Source of the DNA: Mesosutterella porci
GTDB lineage: Bacteria > Pseudomonadota > Gammaproteobacteria > Burkholderiales > Burkholderiaceae_F
Direction of reading: 5' to 3'
DNA: 64,000 bases
Assembly (NCBI RefSeq): GCF_022134585.1
Contig: NZ_JAKNCT010000001.1
Location: 62,001-126,000 of the forward strand
The notes under the pieces are model-generated. The model made no database searches and had not been told where the DNA came from. It was given only the letters and a program-made list of their open reading frames with translations. The stretch's first letter is position 1; each line of letters starts with the position of its first letter. Both the position numbers and the translations under genes were made by a program. This document shows positions 26,440-34,818 of this stretch, piece after piece.

Positions 26440-28239
26440 ATGGGGGCAGGAGCCTTCAGGAAAGCCGCCGCAGCGGCGCTGTGGGCGCTCGCGCTGGCGT
26501 GCGCCCAGGCTTCGGGCGCGCCGGGCGGGGCTCCGGACGCACCCGCGAGGACGATTACGATCGGGCTTGTGGACACCTTTTCGCCTGACTTCTATGTCCA
26601 CACCTACTCGCCCACGCTCGACTACCTGGCGCAGGCCCTTCCGCGCTACCGCTTCAGATACACCGAGATCGACTACCGGGATGTCCCCGGCGAGATCGCG
26701 CGCAAGAAGCCCGACTTCATCGTCTCGACAGCCTCCACCTACGTCACGCTGCTCGACAGCCCCGGCGCCCACCAGATCGCCACGCGCCGGCCCGCGGGGT
26801 CCGTCGACGCAACCCACACCCTGGCCTCGGCCTTCGTCGTGCCTTCCGGCAGCCCCATCAAGTCCTTGGCCGGCCTGCGCGGCCACTCGGTCGCGATTGC
26901 CGACTCCAAAAGCTTTGACGGCTGGCTCATCGCCCAGGGCGAAATCGCCCGCCTCAACTACGACCCGAACCGTTTTTTCTCCTCGGTGACGGAGACGCAC
27001 TACGGCATTCCGGGGGTGGCGGAGCTCGTGACGCTCGGCGCGGCCGACGCCGGAGTGCTTTCGACCTGCGAGTACGAAAAGCTCATCGAGAGCGGGCAGC
27101 TGCGCGAGGGAGAGCTCAAAATACTCGACGAGCGAGGGAAAGAACAGGGGGAAAGCTGCGTGAGAAGCACGGACCGGTACCCCGACGCCGTCATCTCTTC
27201 CCTGCCGTGGTGCCCCGCGGAAACGGTGAGCGACTTCACGATCGCGCTGCTGTCGATGCCGGCCAGGGGCCGGAACTTCCGCTGGGTGGTCGAAAGCAAC
27301 TTCCAGCCGACCTGGGAGCTCATCAAGACGCTCGGGCTCGGCCCCTTCAGCCACATGAAGGACATGAGCCCGCGGGCGCTGTGGCGCCGCTACCAAACGG
27401 AAATACTCCTGGGGGCCGCGCTGCTGCTGGCCGTGATCTTCCACCTGGTGTCGGTTAACCTGCTTGTGCGCCGCCGCACGCGGCAGCTCTCGCTTGCGGT
27501 GAAGGCAACCGAAAAACTGCACGACGAGGCGCAGAAGACCCACATGAAGCTCGCGAGGCTCGAGCGCGAGAGCATCGTCTCGCAACTCTCCTCGATGTTC
27601 GCCCACGAGATCAAGCAGCCGATCATGAACATTTCGCTCTATGCCGGGGCGCTGAGGCTATACCTGAAGAAAAAGGGAGAGCTCTCGGAGAAGGCCCTCG
27701 ACCTGCTCGAATCTCTTGAAAGCGAAGTGGAGCGCTCCTCCGAAATCGTCGAGCACGTCCGCTCCTATGCTAAAAAGCGCGAGGCCAGGCCCCAGGCTTC
27801 AGACCTGAAGACGATCACCGAGGCGGCGCTGCACACGTTCTCAAGTCTTCCGGACTTCGTGCGGTGCGACGACCTGCCTTCGGCCCCCGTCTGGGTGGAC
27901 CCGTTTGAGATCCAGTTCATCGTCGCTAATTTCGTCAAAAACGCACTGAGCGCCGTCCAGACGGTGAAAAAACCCGAGGTGCGGATCAGCATCCGCCCTG
28001 AAGGAAGGAGCTGGCGGCTCACCGTGAGCGACAACGGGCCGGCCATTTCCGACGAGGTCTTTGAAAACCTCGGGACGGCCGGAACGAGCTCGAAAAAGGA
28101 CGGGCTGGGGTTTGGGCTCGCGATCGCCGTGGCGATCGCCGAGCGCAACCGCGGGCACCTGGAGTTCAGGAAACGCCCGGAAGGCGGGCTGCTGGCCGCC
28201 CTGATCCTGAAGAGAAACGACAAAGAGGAAATACCGTGA
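26440..28239 (+). CDS. TtrS-like sensor histidine kinase with PhnD-like periplasmic domain
   Basis: Inner-membrane sensor. A signal-like N-terminus is followed by a periplasmic binding domain of the PhnD/TtrS type (about residues 35-310). A transmembrane helix near 325-345 (LLGAALLLAVIFHLVSV) leads to a coiled linker, the phosphoacceptor FAHEIKQPI with His389, and a GHKL ATPase with NFVKNALSA, SDNGP and GLGFGLAI. ATG at 26440 is chosen; the longer frame to 26227 overlaps the upstream gene. This layout matches tetrathionate sensor TtrS, but no ttrABC lies here. The neighbouring flavocytochrome genes suggest it senses a different electron acceptor. GTGA overlap with the next gene. Confidence 0.85.
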   Translation: MGAGAFRKAAAAALWALALACAQASGAPGGAPDAPARTITIGLVDTFSPDFYVHTYSPTLDYLAQALPRYRFRYTEIDYRDVPGEIARKKPDFIVSTASTYVTLLDSPGAHQIATRRPAGSVDATHTLASAFVVPSGSPIKSLAGLRGHSVAIADSKSFDGWLIAQGEIARLNYDPNRFFSSVTETHYGIPGVAELVTLGAADAGVLSTCEYEKLIESGQLREGELKILDERGKEQGESCVRSTDRYPDAVISSLPWCPAETVSDFTIALLSMPARGRNFRWVVESNFQPTWELIKTLGLGPFSHMKDMSPRALWRRYQTEILLGAALLLAVIFHLVSVNLLVRRRTRQLSLAVKATEKLHDEAQKTHMKLARLERESIVSQLSSMFAHEIKQPIMNISLYAGALRLYLKKKGELSEKALDLLESLESEVERSSEIVEHVRSYAKKREARPQASDLKTITEAALHTFSSLPDFVRCDDLPSAPVWVDPFEIQFIVANFVKNALSAVQTVKKPEVRISIRPEGRSWRLTVSDNGPAISDEVFENLGTAGTSSKKDGLGFGLAIAVAIAERNRGHLEFRKRPEGGLLAALILKRNDKEEIP

Positions 28240-28892
28240 CCGCAGAAAACACCAAAATCTCCCCGGAGGCCAAAGGCCGCTGCACCATCAGGCTGGTGGA
28301 CGACGATCCCTCGGTGCTGCGGGCGCTGCGGGCCTTCCTCACGATGGATGACTGGCAGGTTGAGTGCTACGCGTCGGGAAAGGACTTCCTCGCCTCCAGC
28401 CTGGAGGCCCCGGGCTGCCTCGTGCTCGATGTGCGCATGCCCGGTATGACGGGCATTGAGGTGCAGGAGGAGATGATCCGCCGGGGCGACCGGCTGCCGA
28501 TCATCTTCCTGTCGGCCCACGGCGACATCGAGCTCGCCGTGGACGCCGTCAAGCGCGGAGCCCGCACCTTTCTCGTAAAGCCCCCGAAGCCCGGGAAGCT
28601 GCTCAGCGAGATCGAGAGCGCGTGCTACGCTGACATCGAGCGGCGGAAAATTGAGGCCTACAGCGAGAGCCTCGAGCGGCTCTGGAATACGCTCACCGCC
28701 TCGGAGCAGGAGGTGGCGCGGCTGGTGGCCAAGGGGCTGTCCAACAGCACGATCGGCTCCATCCTCAACATTTCCGAGCGCACCGTGCGCTCCCACAAGG
28801 AGGAGATCTATAGCAAGCTTGACGTCGCCAACGCCGTGGAGACCGCCGACTTCATCCGGGACATGGAGGCGAGCGCGGAGAAGCGGCCATGA
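28236..28892 (+). CDS. FixJ/TtrR-type response regulator
   Basis: DNA-binding partner of the upstream kinase. The receiver domain (about residues 18-130) has the acidic pocket LVDDDP and phosphoacceptor Asp65 in LVLDVRMPGMTG, with the conserved Lys in FLVKPP. The LuxR-type helix-turn-helix is at about 150-210 (LTASEQEVARLVAKGLSNSTIG...SERTVRSHK). Start is GTG at 28236, overlapping the kinase stop as GTGA; its own stop overlaps the next gene as ATGA. The inverted repeat at 30389-30410 is a candidate binding site. Confidence 0.92.
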   Translation: MTAENTKISPEAKGRCTIRLVDDDPSVLRALRAFLTMDDWQVECYASGKDFLASSLEAPGCLVLDVRMPGMTGIEVQEEMIRRGDRLPIIFLSAHGDIELAVDAVKRGARTFLVKPPKPGKLLSEIESACYADIERRKIEAYSESLERLWNTLTASEQEVARLVAKGLSNSTIGSILNISERTVRSHKEEIYSKLDVANAVETADFIRDMEASAEKRP

Positions 28893-30286
28893 AGCGGCGC
28901 ACGATCCTTCTGGCAGGAGCGGCCGTTGCAGCGGCGGGCGCAGGCCTGTCGGCCTGGCGGGCCTCGCGTCCCCCCACCGGCTGGGATGAAGACTTCGACG
29001 TGATCGCCGTGGGAGGAGGCGCGGCGGGGCTGTCGGCCGCGGCGACCTCCGCGGCGGCCGGCGCCTCGGTCCTGCTGCTCGAAAAGGAGCCGCAGCTCGG
29101 AGGCGACACCCTGATTTCCGGCGGCAACTTCAATGCGGTCGTCCCCTCCTCGGCTCAAAACGGCCTGCCGCCCGATTCCGAAGCGCTCTTTCTCTCCCAG
29201 ATCCTCGACTCCGGGGCGGGCCTCAACTCGCCTGACGTTGCCGCGGCTCTTGCCACCGGCGCCTCCGGGGCCCTCGCCTGGCTCAAAAGCCTCGGCATGC
29301 GGTTCCTGCCCGGGGTGAGGGAAATCTACGGAGGGCGCTTCCCGAGAGCCCACAAGCCGGTGCTGCCGCGCGGAGAAGGCTATATCAGAGCACTGCTTGC
29401 CGAGTGCGAGCGGCGCAAAGTGCAGATCCGGCTCTCCTCGCCCGTGCGCTCGCTCATCCGCGCGCAGGACGGACGGGTCCTGGGAGTCGCTGTGACCGAC
29501 AACGGCGCCCCGAAGCTCATCCGGGCCCGCCGCGGCGTCATCATCGCCTCGGGCGGCTACGGGTCGAGCCGGGACATGCTGAAGACCTATGCCCCTGACT
29601 TCGCCGACCTGCCTCATGACAACGCCCCGGGAGTGACCGGCGAAATGATTCTCGCGGGCCGACAGGCCGGGGCCACGGTGATGAACATGAATCTCGTCGA
29701 GTGCATCCCGGGCAGCGGCCAGGACAGCGACGGACAGATCCGGCTCGACATCGCCCCCACGCGGATGATTATGGTCAACAGCCGCGGACGGCGCTTTGTG
29801 GACGAAACCGACTACCGGGCGCGAATCACCCAGGCCATTTTGAAGCTCACGCCGCGGCGCTGCTGGTCCATCGCAGACTCTGACACCGTCGCCTCCTACG
29901 ACCTCGCCACCCAGAAGAGCCTGCACCGGGGGCTGCATGCCGGCACGATCTTCCGGGCCCGCACGCCCGGGGAGCTGGCCGCGCAGATCGGGGTCCCGCC
30001 CCGGGCTCTCGCCCAGACCATGAGCGAGATGAGGCTTCGGCGCGGCCTGCGCACCCCGCCCTTCTGGGCCGCTCCCGTGAACCTGCGCGTCCACGCAACC
30101 CTGGGGGGCCTCAAGATAGACAGCCGCGGCCGGTGCCTCGACCCCTCCGGCCTGCCCATCCCGGGGCTCTGGGCCGCAGGCGCCGCCACCGGCAACGTGC
30201 ACGGCGCCAACCGCCTGGGAGGCAACGGCATCAACACCGCCGTGGTGTTCGGCCGGGCCGCCGGAGAGGACGCGGCTCGGGCGTAG
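28889..30286 (+). CDS. Flavocytochrome c-type flavoprotein reductase (FAD-binding, exported)
   Basis: FAD-dependent reductase of the fumarate/urocanate/3-ketosteroid type, 465 residues. An N-terminal RR-containing hydrophobic segment (MKRRTILLAG...) should export or anchor it. FAD-binding VIAVGGGAAGLSAA and LLEKEPQLGGDT follow. The catalytic domain holds RGRRFVDET, a conserved HATLGGL region and the C-terminal GLWAAGAATGNVHGANRLGGNG motif. No haem motifs are present. It overlaps the response regulator gene by ATGA. It may share the tetrahaem cytochrome encoded at 32340 or act as an accessory sensor enzyme. Confidence 0.85.
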   Translation: MKRRTILLAGAAVAAAGAGLSAWRASRPPTGWDEDFDVIAVGGGAAGLSAAATSAAAGASVLLLEKEPQLGGDTLISGGNFNAVVPSSAQNGLPPDSEALFLSQILDSGAGLNSPDVAAALATGASGALAWLKSLGMRFLPGVREIYGGRFPRAHKPVLPRGEGYIRALLAECERRKVQIRLSSPVRSLIRAQDGRVLGVAVTDNGAPKLIRARRGVIIASGGYGSSRDMLKTYAPDFADLPHDNAPGVTGEMILAGRQAGATVMNMNLVECIPGSGQDSDGQIRLDIAPTRMIMVNSRGRRFVDETDYRARITQAILKLTPRRCWSIADSDTVASYDLATQKSLHRGLHAGTIFRARTPGELAAQIGVPPRALAQTMSEMRLRRGLRTPPFWAAPVNLRVHATLGGLKIDSRGRCLDPSGLPIPGLWAAGAATGNVHGANRLGGNGINTAVVFGRAAGEDAARA

Positions 30287-30507
30287 CGCCCCAGGGTTCG
30301 AGCTCAGCCCCTGACGACCGGGTAGCCTACGGCATTATCACAAATTCATTTTTTTGTCAACGGCCTAACCGCCGGCGTGAAGATCGGGCATCTTACCTAA
30401 ACTTAAGATGTATGCAAAAGGTGGAATCAAAGATCCTTCAGCATACCGATTCGAACCGACGGCAGAGAGGTTCAGATGCCGCCAGGTTACTTGATTAGGA
30501 GAGAATT
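30287..30507 (+). promoter_or_regulatory. Regulatory region of the flavocytochrome operon
   Basis: A 221-base AT-richer gap. A perfect inverted repeat, CATCTTA and TAAGATG with eight bases between, occupies 30389-30410. It is a good operator candidate for the response regulator encoded just upstream. The ribosome site is AGGAGA before ATG 30508. Confidence 0.55.
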
Positions 30508-32217
30508 ATGCAGGCTTCACGTCGTAGTTTTCTGAAAGGCGCCCTCGGCACTGCTGCTCTTGCTGCAGGCACAATGGCTTCCATTCCGGCCGAAGCGGCC
30601 CGTGCTCCCAAGAAGTGGGACATCACCGCTGACGTCGTCGTTGTAGGCTTCGGAGGCGCCGGCGCCACGACTGCCATTTCCGCCGCCCAGAACGGCGCCC
30701 AGGTGGTCGTCCTCGAAAAGAATCCGGAAAACCACCACATCTCCAACACCCGCATGTCCGGCGGCATCTTCCACTGCCCGTTCAAGGACGGCGACAAGAA
30801 GGCGCTGCAGGATTACGCGCAGGCCATGTTCTCCGGCGAGAACATTCCCTGGAAGGAAGAAGGCGAAATTCCGGAAAGCTCGGTGGGACTCGCCAAGCTC
30901 TGGGCTGATCTCTCCCCGACGAACCTCGACTTCCTGCAGAGCCTGGACCCGGCCTTCATCGGCGGCTCGCAGCCTGGATTCAACAAGGCCTCCTTCCCCA
31001 ACTTCCCGGGCGCGAAGGAGTGCAAGTACAACGCCTACCGCGCCACTTACCTGAAGCGCATGAAGTCCTTCAATGACGTCTCCTACGGGCTTCCGAAGGA
31101 GCAGACTAGTTCGGGCGAAGCCTTCTGGCAGTGCCTTGCGACCGGCGTGAAGAAGCAGGGCAAAAAGATCCGCGTGCTCTGGGAGACCCCGGGCAACCAG
31201 CTCGTTAAGAACGACCGCGGGGAGGTGATCGGCGTGATCGGCCTGCACAAGGGCAGGAAGGTCGCCGTGCGCGCCCGCAAGGCCGTGGTGCTCTGCGCCG
31301 GCGGCTACGAGTACAACAAGGCGATGCGCCAGGCCTTCCTCGAAGGCCCGGGCGTCTCCGGCTGGGCCTTCTACGGCACAACCTCCAATACGGGCGACGG
31401 CATCTCGATGGGCATGGCGGCCGGCGCAGGCCTGTGCAAGGTCGGCAAGGCGGCGGCCCGCGTGATTGTGCCGACGCTAGACACCTGCAACGGCATGCGC
31501 ATCGGTTCCATCACTCCGTCGGTGGGCTCGCCGCACTCCATGGTGGTCGACAACTTCGGCAAGCGCTACGAGGCTGAAACGAAGGTGACCGACAACCCGA
31601 GCCGCTACTTCTTCTACAAGGCGGCCGTGCAGTTCGACATCAACACGCTCGCCTATCCGCGCACTCCTTCGTGGATGATTTTCGATGAGACGCTGCGCAC
31701 CTCCAAGCCTCTGGTCGCCCTGGGCATCTCGGTTGTGGGCTTCGGCCTCACGAAGTGGAGCAAGGACAACATGTCCGCAATCAACTCCGGGCTGGTCCTC
31801 AAGGCTGACACGATCGAAGAACTGGCCGAGAAGATCAAGAACCATCCGGACAACAAGAAGCGCATGGTCCCGGCCAACCTCGTCGCGGAAGTTAAGAAGT
31901 TCAACAAGTTCTGCGACGAGAAGAAGGACGAGGAATTCAGTCGCCGCCCGGTCACGCTGGGCAAGATCGAAAAAGGCCCGTTCTACGCCATGCCGCTCGT
32001 GGCCGGCGGCCCGAACACCAAGGGCGGCCTGCTGATCGACGACCGTCACCGCGTCCTCACCTGGGAGCGCAAGCCGATTCCGCGCCTCTACACGGTGGGC
32101 GAAATGGCCTCTGTCCTGAAGTTCGTGTACCAGGGCGGCGGCAACCTCACGGAGTGCCTGGTCTACGGACGCAGCGTCGGCAAGGAAGTGGCCGGACTGC
32201 CGAACCTGAAGGCCTGA
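30508..32217 (+). CDS. Tat-exported flavocytochrome c flavoprotein subunit (fumarate/urocanate-type reductase)
   Basis: Periplasmic FAD reductase for an organic electron acceptor. A twin-arginine signal (SRRSFLKGALG) ends near PAEAARA, implying folding with FAD before export. The dinucleotide fold VVVGFGGAGATTAIS and acidic LEKNP follow. A conserved GAKECKYNAYRATYLKRM region precedes the C-terminal TVGEMASVLKFVYQGGGNLTECL motif, which differs somewhat from standard fumarate reductases. No haem sites are in this chain; the tetrahaem cytochrome gene follows 122 bases later. The acceptor is unknown. Confidence 0.87.
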   Translation: MQASRRSFLKGALGTAALAAGTMASIPAEAARAPKKWDITADVVVVGFGGAGATTAISAAQNGAQVVVLEKNPENHHISNTRMSGGIFHCPFKDGDKKALQDYAQAMFSGENIPWKEEGEIPESSVGLAKLWADLSPTNLDFLQSLDPAFIGGSQPGFNKASFPNFPGAKECKYNAYRATYLKRMKSFNDVSYGLPKEQTSSGEAFWQCLATGVKKQGKKIRVLWETPGNQLVKNDRGEVIGVIGLHKGRKVAVRARKAVVLCAGGYEYNKAMRQAFLEGPGVSGWAFYGTTSNTGDGISMGMAAGAGLCKVGKAAARVIVPTLDTCNGMRIGSITPSVGSPHSMVVDNFGKRYEAETKVTDNPSRYFFYKAAVQFDINTLAYPRTPSWMIFDETLRTSKPLVALGISVVGFGLTKWSKDNMSAINSGLVLKADTIEELAEKIKNHPDNKKRMVPANLVAEVKKFNKFCDEKKDEEFSRRPVTLGKIEKGPFYAMPLVAGGPNTKGGLLIDDRHRVLTWERKPIPRLYTVGEMASVLKFVYQGGGNLTECLVYGRSVGKEVAGLPNLKA

Positions 32218-32225
32218 GGCGTCTG

Positions 32226-32318
32226 CGTCTGAGCGGGGGTTGCGGAGTTTCTTAAGCCCCGCCCCCGCCCGTCAAACGGCCGGAAACGGGGGACAGCCCG
32301 TTTTCGGCTGTCTGCTGT
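32226..32318 (+). promoter_or_regulatory. Intra-operon stem-loops
   Basis: Between flavoprotein and cytochrome genes are two hairpins: a GC-rich one (GCGGGGG ... CCCCCGC, about 32233-32271) and GACAGCC/GGCTGTC at 32292-32312 followed by a weak T stretch. They may set the ratio of the two subunits. Confidence 0.45.
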
Positions 32319-32339
32319 TTCAATAAGGAGAAAGACCCC

Positions 32340-32744
32340 ATGTCACGTTTCCCAACTGTGCGGCGCCTGGCTGCCGCGGCCGCTGTGGCCCTGTTTCTCG
32401 CCTCTGCACCCTGCGTCCAGGCCTTTGCCGCCGACGCCCCGGCATCGGGGAAATTTCTGGCCGACCGCCATGTCGCACGGGGCATGAAGTGCGACGCCTG
32501 CCACGTATCAGCTCAGGGAGGAAAGCTCAAGGCCGAAAAATCGGACTACGGCGTGTGCGCGACCTGCCACGGCGATTATCAGAAAGTGGCGGCCCGGACC
32601 GAAGCCAAGTACAAGGACTCGGGCCAGCCCAACCCGCACAACCAGCACGACGGCGCCCTGCCCTGCACGGAGTGCCACAAGGGGCACAAGGCCGGCGTGA
32701 ACTACTGCGCTCAGTGCCACAGCTACGTCTACAAGGTGCCGTGA
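32340..32744 (+). CDS. Periplasmic tetrahaem cytochrome c (flavocytochrome c haem subunit)
   Basis: Electron-carrying subunit. The 134-residue preprotein has a Sec signal peptide (cleavage near VQAFAA). Four CxxCH haem sites follow at residues 51-55, 73-77, 109-113 and 123-127, and extra histidines (His44, His100, His103, His116) can serve as distal ligands. The spacing matches the haem domain of Shewanella-type flavocytochrome c fumarate reductase, which here is a separate chain. ATG at 32340 follows AAGGAG. It is the last gene before a terminator. Confidence 0.93.
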   Translation: MSRFPTVRRLAAAAAVALFLASAPCVQAFAADAPASGKFLADRHVARGMKCDACHVSAQGGKLKAEKSDYGVCATCHGDYQKVAARTEAKYKDSGQPNPHNQHDGALPCTECHKGHKAGVNYCAQCHSYVYKVP

Positions 32745-32803
32745 GGAGCCGCCCGGGCGCGGTCCGGCCAAAGCGAAAGCCCGGCCGCCTGGCATGGAAA
32801 GGT

Positions 32804-32834
32804 CCTTTCGGAGCTAAGCTCTGAAAGGGCTTTT
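32804..32834 (+). terminator. Terminator of the flavocytochrome c operon
   Basis: Stem CCTTTC/GAAAGG (32804-32809 with 32823-32828), extended by GAGC/GCTC inside, followed by five Ts at 32830-32834. Confidence 0.85.
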
Positions 32835-32896
32835 TCTTTTGCCCCTGAGCCCCAAAGCGCCTGCCGCTGAAGCAGTCCTCCGGTGCGCAGAATCCT

Positions 32897-33877
32897 TCAG
32901 CGAGCCGGGAGCCTCACATCGGCCAGCGGGATGCCGAAATGCCGGTACCAATGCTGCCACAGGCTCGTTTCGGTCTCGTCGCAGACCTGCCGCAGAAGCC
33001 GGGAGAGCTCCCCGAACAAGGGATCGGCGGCGTCTGCGGCCCGGAACGCGATGCAGTTTCTCCACGGCTCCCGGTGCCAGCCGGGAAGCACCGGCACCAC
33101 CTCGCCCCGGGAGAGCTCCTCCTCGACCATGCCAAGCGCCACATCCACCGCGATCCCGCGGCCGGCCAGCAGCGCCTCCCTGCAGAAGACGGCGTCCCCC
33201 TGACGGCAGTCCTGGCCGGGGGCAAGGTAGTAAGTCCTCAGTCCTTTTTCGAGCCGCATCGAGAAGGACGGGTTGGAAGAGCTGCGCAACAGCACGGTTC
33301 TGCCCGAGAGCTCCTCGATCCGAGCCGGGGCGCCGTGCCCGGCGACATAACCGCGAGAGGCGAGCAGCATCGTCACGCTCGGAGCCGCGGGCAGCGTGCC
33401 AATCGAGGGATCCTCCGGCATATAGCCGAGAAAGGCGATGTCAGCCCGGCCTTCGAGCAGGCCCCTGCTGCCCACGTCGGCGCAGATCTCAAGCCTCAGC
33501 CCCGGGTGCGTGTTCTCAAAGCGCATGAGAAAGCTGTAGAAAACCGTCCGCCCCGCATTGGTCGGAATGCTGATGCGAAGCCTCCGGGAACACTCGGCGC
33601 CGGAACGCCCTTCGCTGCGCGCGGCCTGAAGGAGCTGCTCCCCGGCGCGAAGGAACTCGCGGGCGTAAGGCACCAGAAGCCTCGCACGGGCGGAGAGCAC
33701 CGCGGGCTTTCTGGTGCGGTCGAGCAGCTCAAAGCCCAGCTCCTTTTCCATCTGACGGATCAGCCTGGAGAGAGCGGTGGTATCGAGCCCCAGCCGCCCG
33801 GCAGCGGCGCCGACCGACCCCTGGCGCCCGATTTCAAGGAGCGCCCTCCAGCTGTCTGTGTTTCGCAGGACCTTCAT
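32897..33877 (-). CDS. LysR-family transcriptional regulator
   Basis: DNA-binding regulator. The winged helix (residues 1-60) contains GSVGAAAGRLGLDTTALSRLIRQMEKELGFELLDR; the effector domain follows. The second half (CRQGD..FC, GIAVDVALG.VE.EL, VVPVLPGWHREPWRN) is strikingly like that of the LysR protein at 58267-59277, so the two are paralogues of one local subfamily. TTG at 33886 is open but ATG at 33877 is preferred; neither has a good ribosome site. It is convergent with the flavocytochrome operon. Target and ligand unknown. Confidence 0.9.
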   Translation of the reverse strand: MKVLRNTDSWRALLEIGRQGSVGAAAGRLGLDTTALSRLIRQMEKELGFELLDRTRKPAVLSARARLLVPYAREFLRAGEQLLQAARSEGRSGAECSRRLRISIPTNAGRTVFYSFLMRFENTHPGLRLEICADVGSRGLLEGRADIAFLGYMPEDPSIGTLPAAPSVTMLLASRGYVAGHGAPARIEELSGRTVLLRSSSNPSFSMRLEKGLRTYYLAPGQDCRQGDAVFCREALLAGRGIAVDVALGMVEEELSRGEVVPVLPGWHREPWRNCIAFRAADAADPLFGELSRLLRQVCDETETSLWQHWYRHFGIPLADVRLPAR

Positions 33878-33916
33878 TGGAGACAACCCCGCAGAAGCGG
33901 GCGTACAGGCGGAGCC

Positions 33917-34690
33917 TCAGAGCTCATTCTGGTTGAAATTGAGAGAGAAGCTGTAGCGGTCGCCCGGATGCCAGGAAACGGAAATCTCCAGGGGCCTGCC
34001 CATTTCATCGAGATAGAGGCGGCGGATCCTCAACGCGGGGCAGCCCGCGGGGCAGCGCAGCCACATCGCCTGCTCGGCCGGCATCTCGACGGCGGAAATG
34101 TCCTGCTTCACCTCCTTGCAGACGACCCCGTGCAGGCGATTGATCAGGGCCGCCACCAGGGTGTTGGGCTCGCGCTGCGCCACGGCGAGGATGTCCTCCC
34201 ACTTCTCCGGGATGTAGACCTGTGTGCAGACAATCGGCGGCTCGTCGGTCTTTGCGCCGTGGCGGATGTTGGTGAGCCTGATCCAGCGCGAGCCGATCTC
34301 CGCCCCCGTATGAGCGGCGAGCTCTCTGTTTACGATGATGCGCCGGGCCTGGCAGATTTCGCGGCTGTGGGTGTTGCTCAGCTTGTCGATGTCCCTGAAG
34401 GAGGACAGGTGGTAGGCAAAGCCCCGGCTCGCCCCCTGGGAGATTACCCTGGTACCCACGTGCGGCGTGCGCTCGATGATGCCGGAGCGCTGAAGCTGAT
34501 CGAGGGCGGCGCGCACCGTATGGCGCGAGAGCCCCCGCTGCCTGCAGATGTCAAGCTCTTTCGGAAGGAAGCTGCCCACCGGATAGCGACCGACGGCAAT
34601 GCTGTGAGCAATGTCCCGCGCAAGTTGAACCCAAAGCAGTTCCTTTTTCGCCATTTTGAGAACCTGAAACTCAGTCAGAGCGTGCATCAC
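33917..34690 (-). CDS. GntR-family regulator (HutC/UTRA type)
   Basis: Transcriptional regulator with an N-terminal winged helix (FLPKELDICRQRGLSRHTVRAALDQLQRSGIIER) and a C-terminal UTRA ligand domain (about residues 95-250). Start is uncertain: GTG 34690 or ATG 34687 follow GGTGG, while ATG 34654 gives the commonest family N-terminus. It follows the dicarboxylate carrier on the same strand after a strong stem-loop. The repeated ATGTCCGG sequences upstream of the carrier may be its operators; this is inference. Confidence 0.88.
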   Translation of the reverse strand: MMHALTEFQVLKMAKKELLWVQLARDIAHSIAVGRYPVGSFLPKELDICRQRGLSRHTVRAALDQLQRSGIIERTPHVGTRVISQGASRGFAYHLSSFRDIDKLSNTHSREICQARRIIVNRELAAHTGAEIGSRWIRLTNIRHGAKTDEPPIVCTQVYIPEKWEDILAVAQREPNTLVAALINRLHGVVCKEVKQDISAVEMPAEQAMWLRCPAGCPALRIRRLYLDEMGRPLEISVSWHPGDRYSFSLNFNQNEL

Positions 34691-34733
34691 GGGCGCTGTC
34701 CACCGCCCGCACGGAGGCCGGCTTCCGGCGCCG

Positions 34734-34764
34734 AACCGGGCGGGCCGACCGGCCCGCCCGGGTT
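34734..34764 (-). promoter_or_regulatory. Strong hairpin between carrier and GntR genes
   Basis: A 13-bp GC-rich stem with a one-base bulge (34734-34746 with 34751-34764). No T run follows in the minus direction, so it may attenuate read-through into the regulator gene. Confidence 0.45.
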
Positions 34765-34818
34765 CATTTTAAAACACTGAAGGCCTGACGCCGAAGGCTC
34801 TGCGAAGCCGCGCTCTTC

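Noticed and set aside
26440-28892. Calling the pair ttrS/ttrR outright
   Set aside because: Architecture fits TtrSR, but no tetrathionate reductase genes are present, so only the family is claimed.
30408-30494. A 28-codon upstream ORF before the flavocytochrome gene
   Set aside because: It has no ribosome site and overlaps the putative operator; its codon content gives no support.
32939-34780. A 613-codon plus-strand frame across the LysR and GntR genes
   Set aside because: It spans two recognised minus-strand regulators, has no domain and is an antisense shadow.
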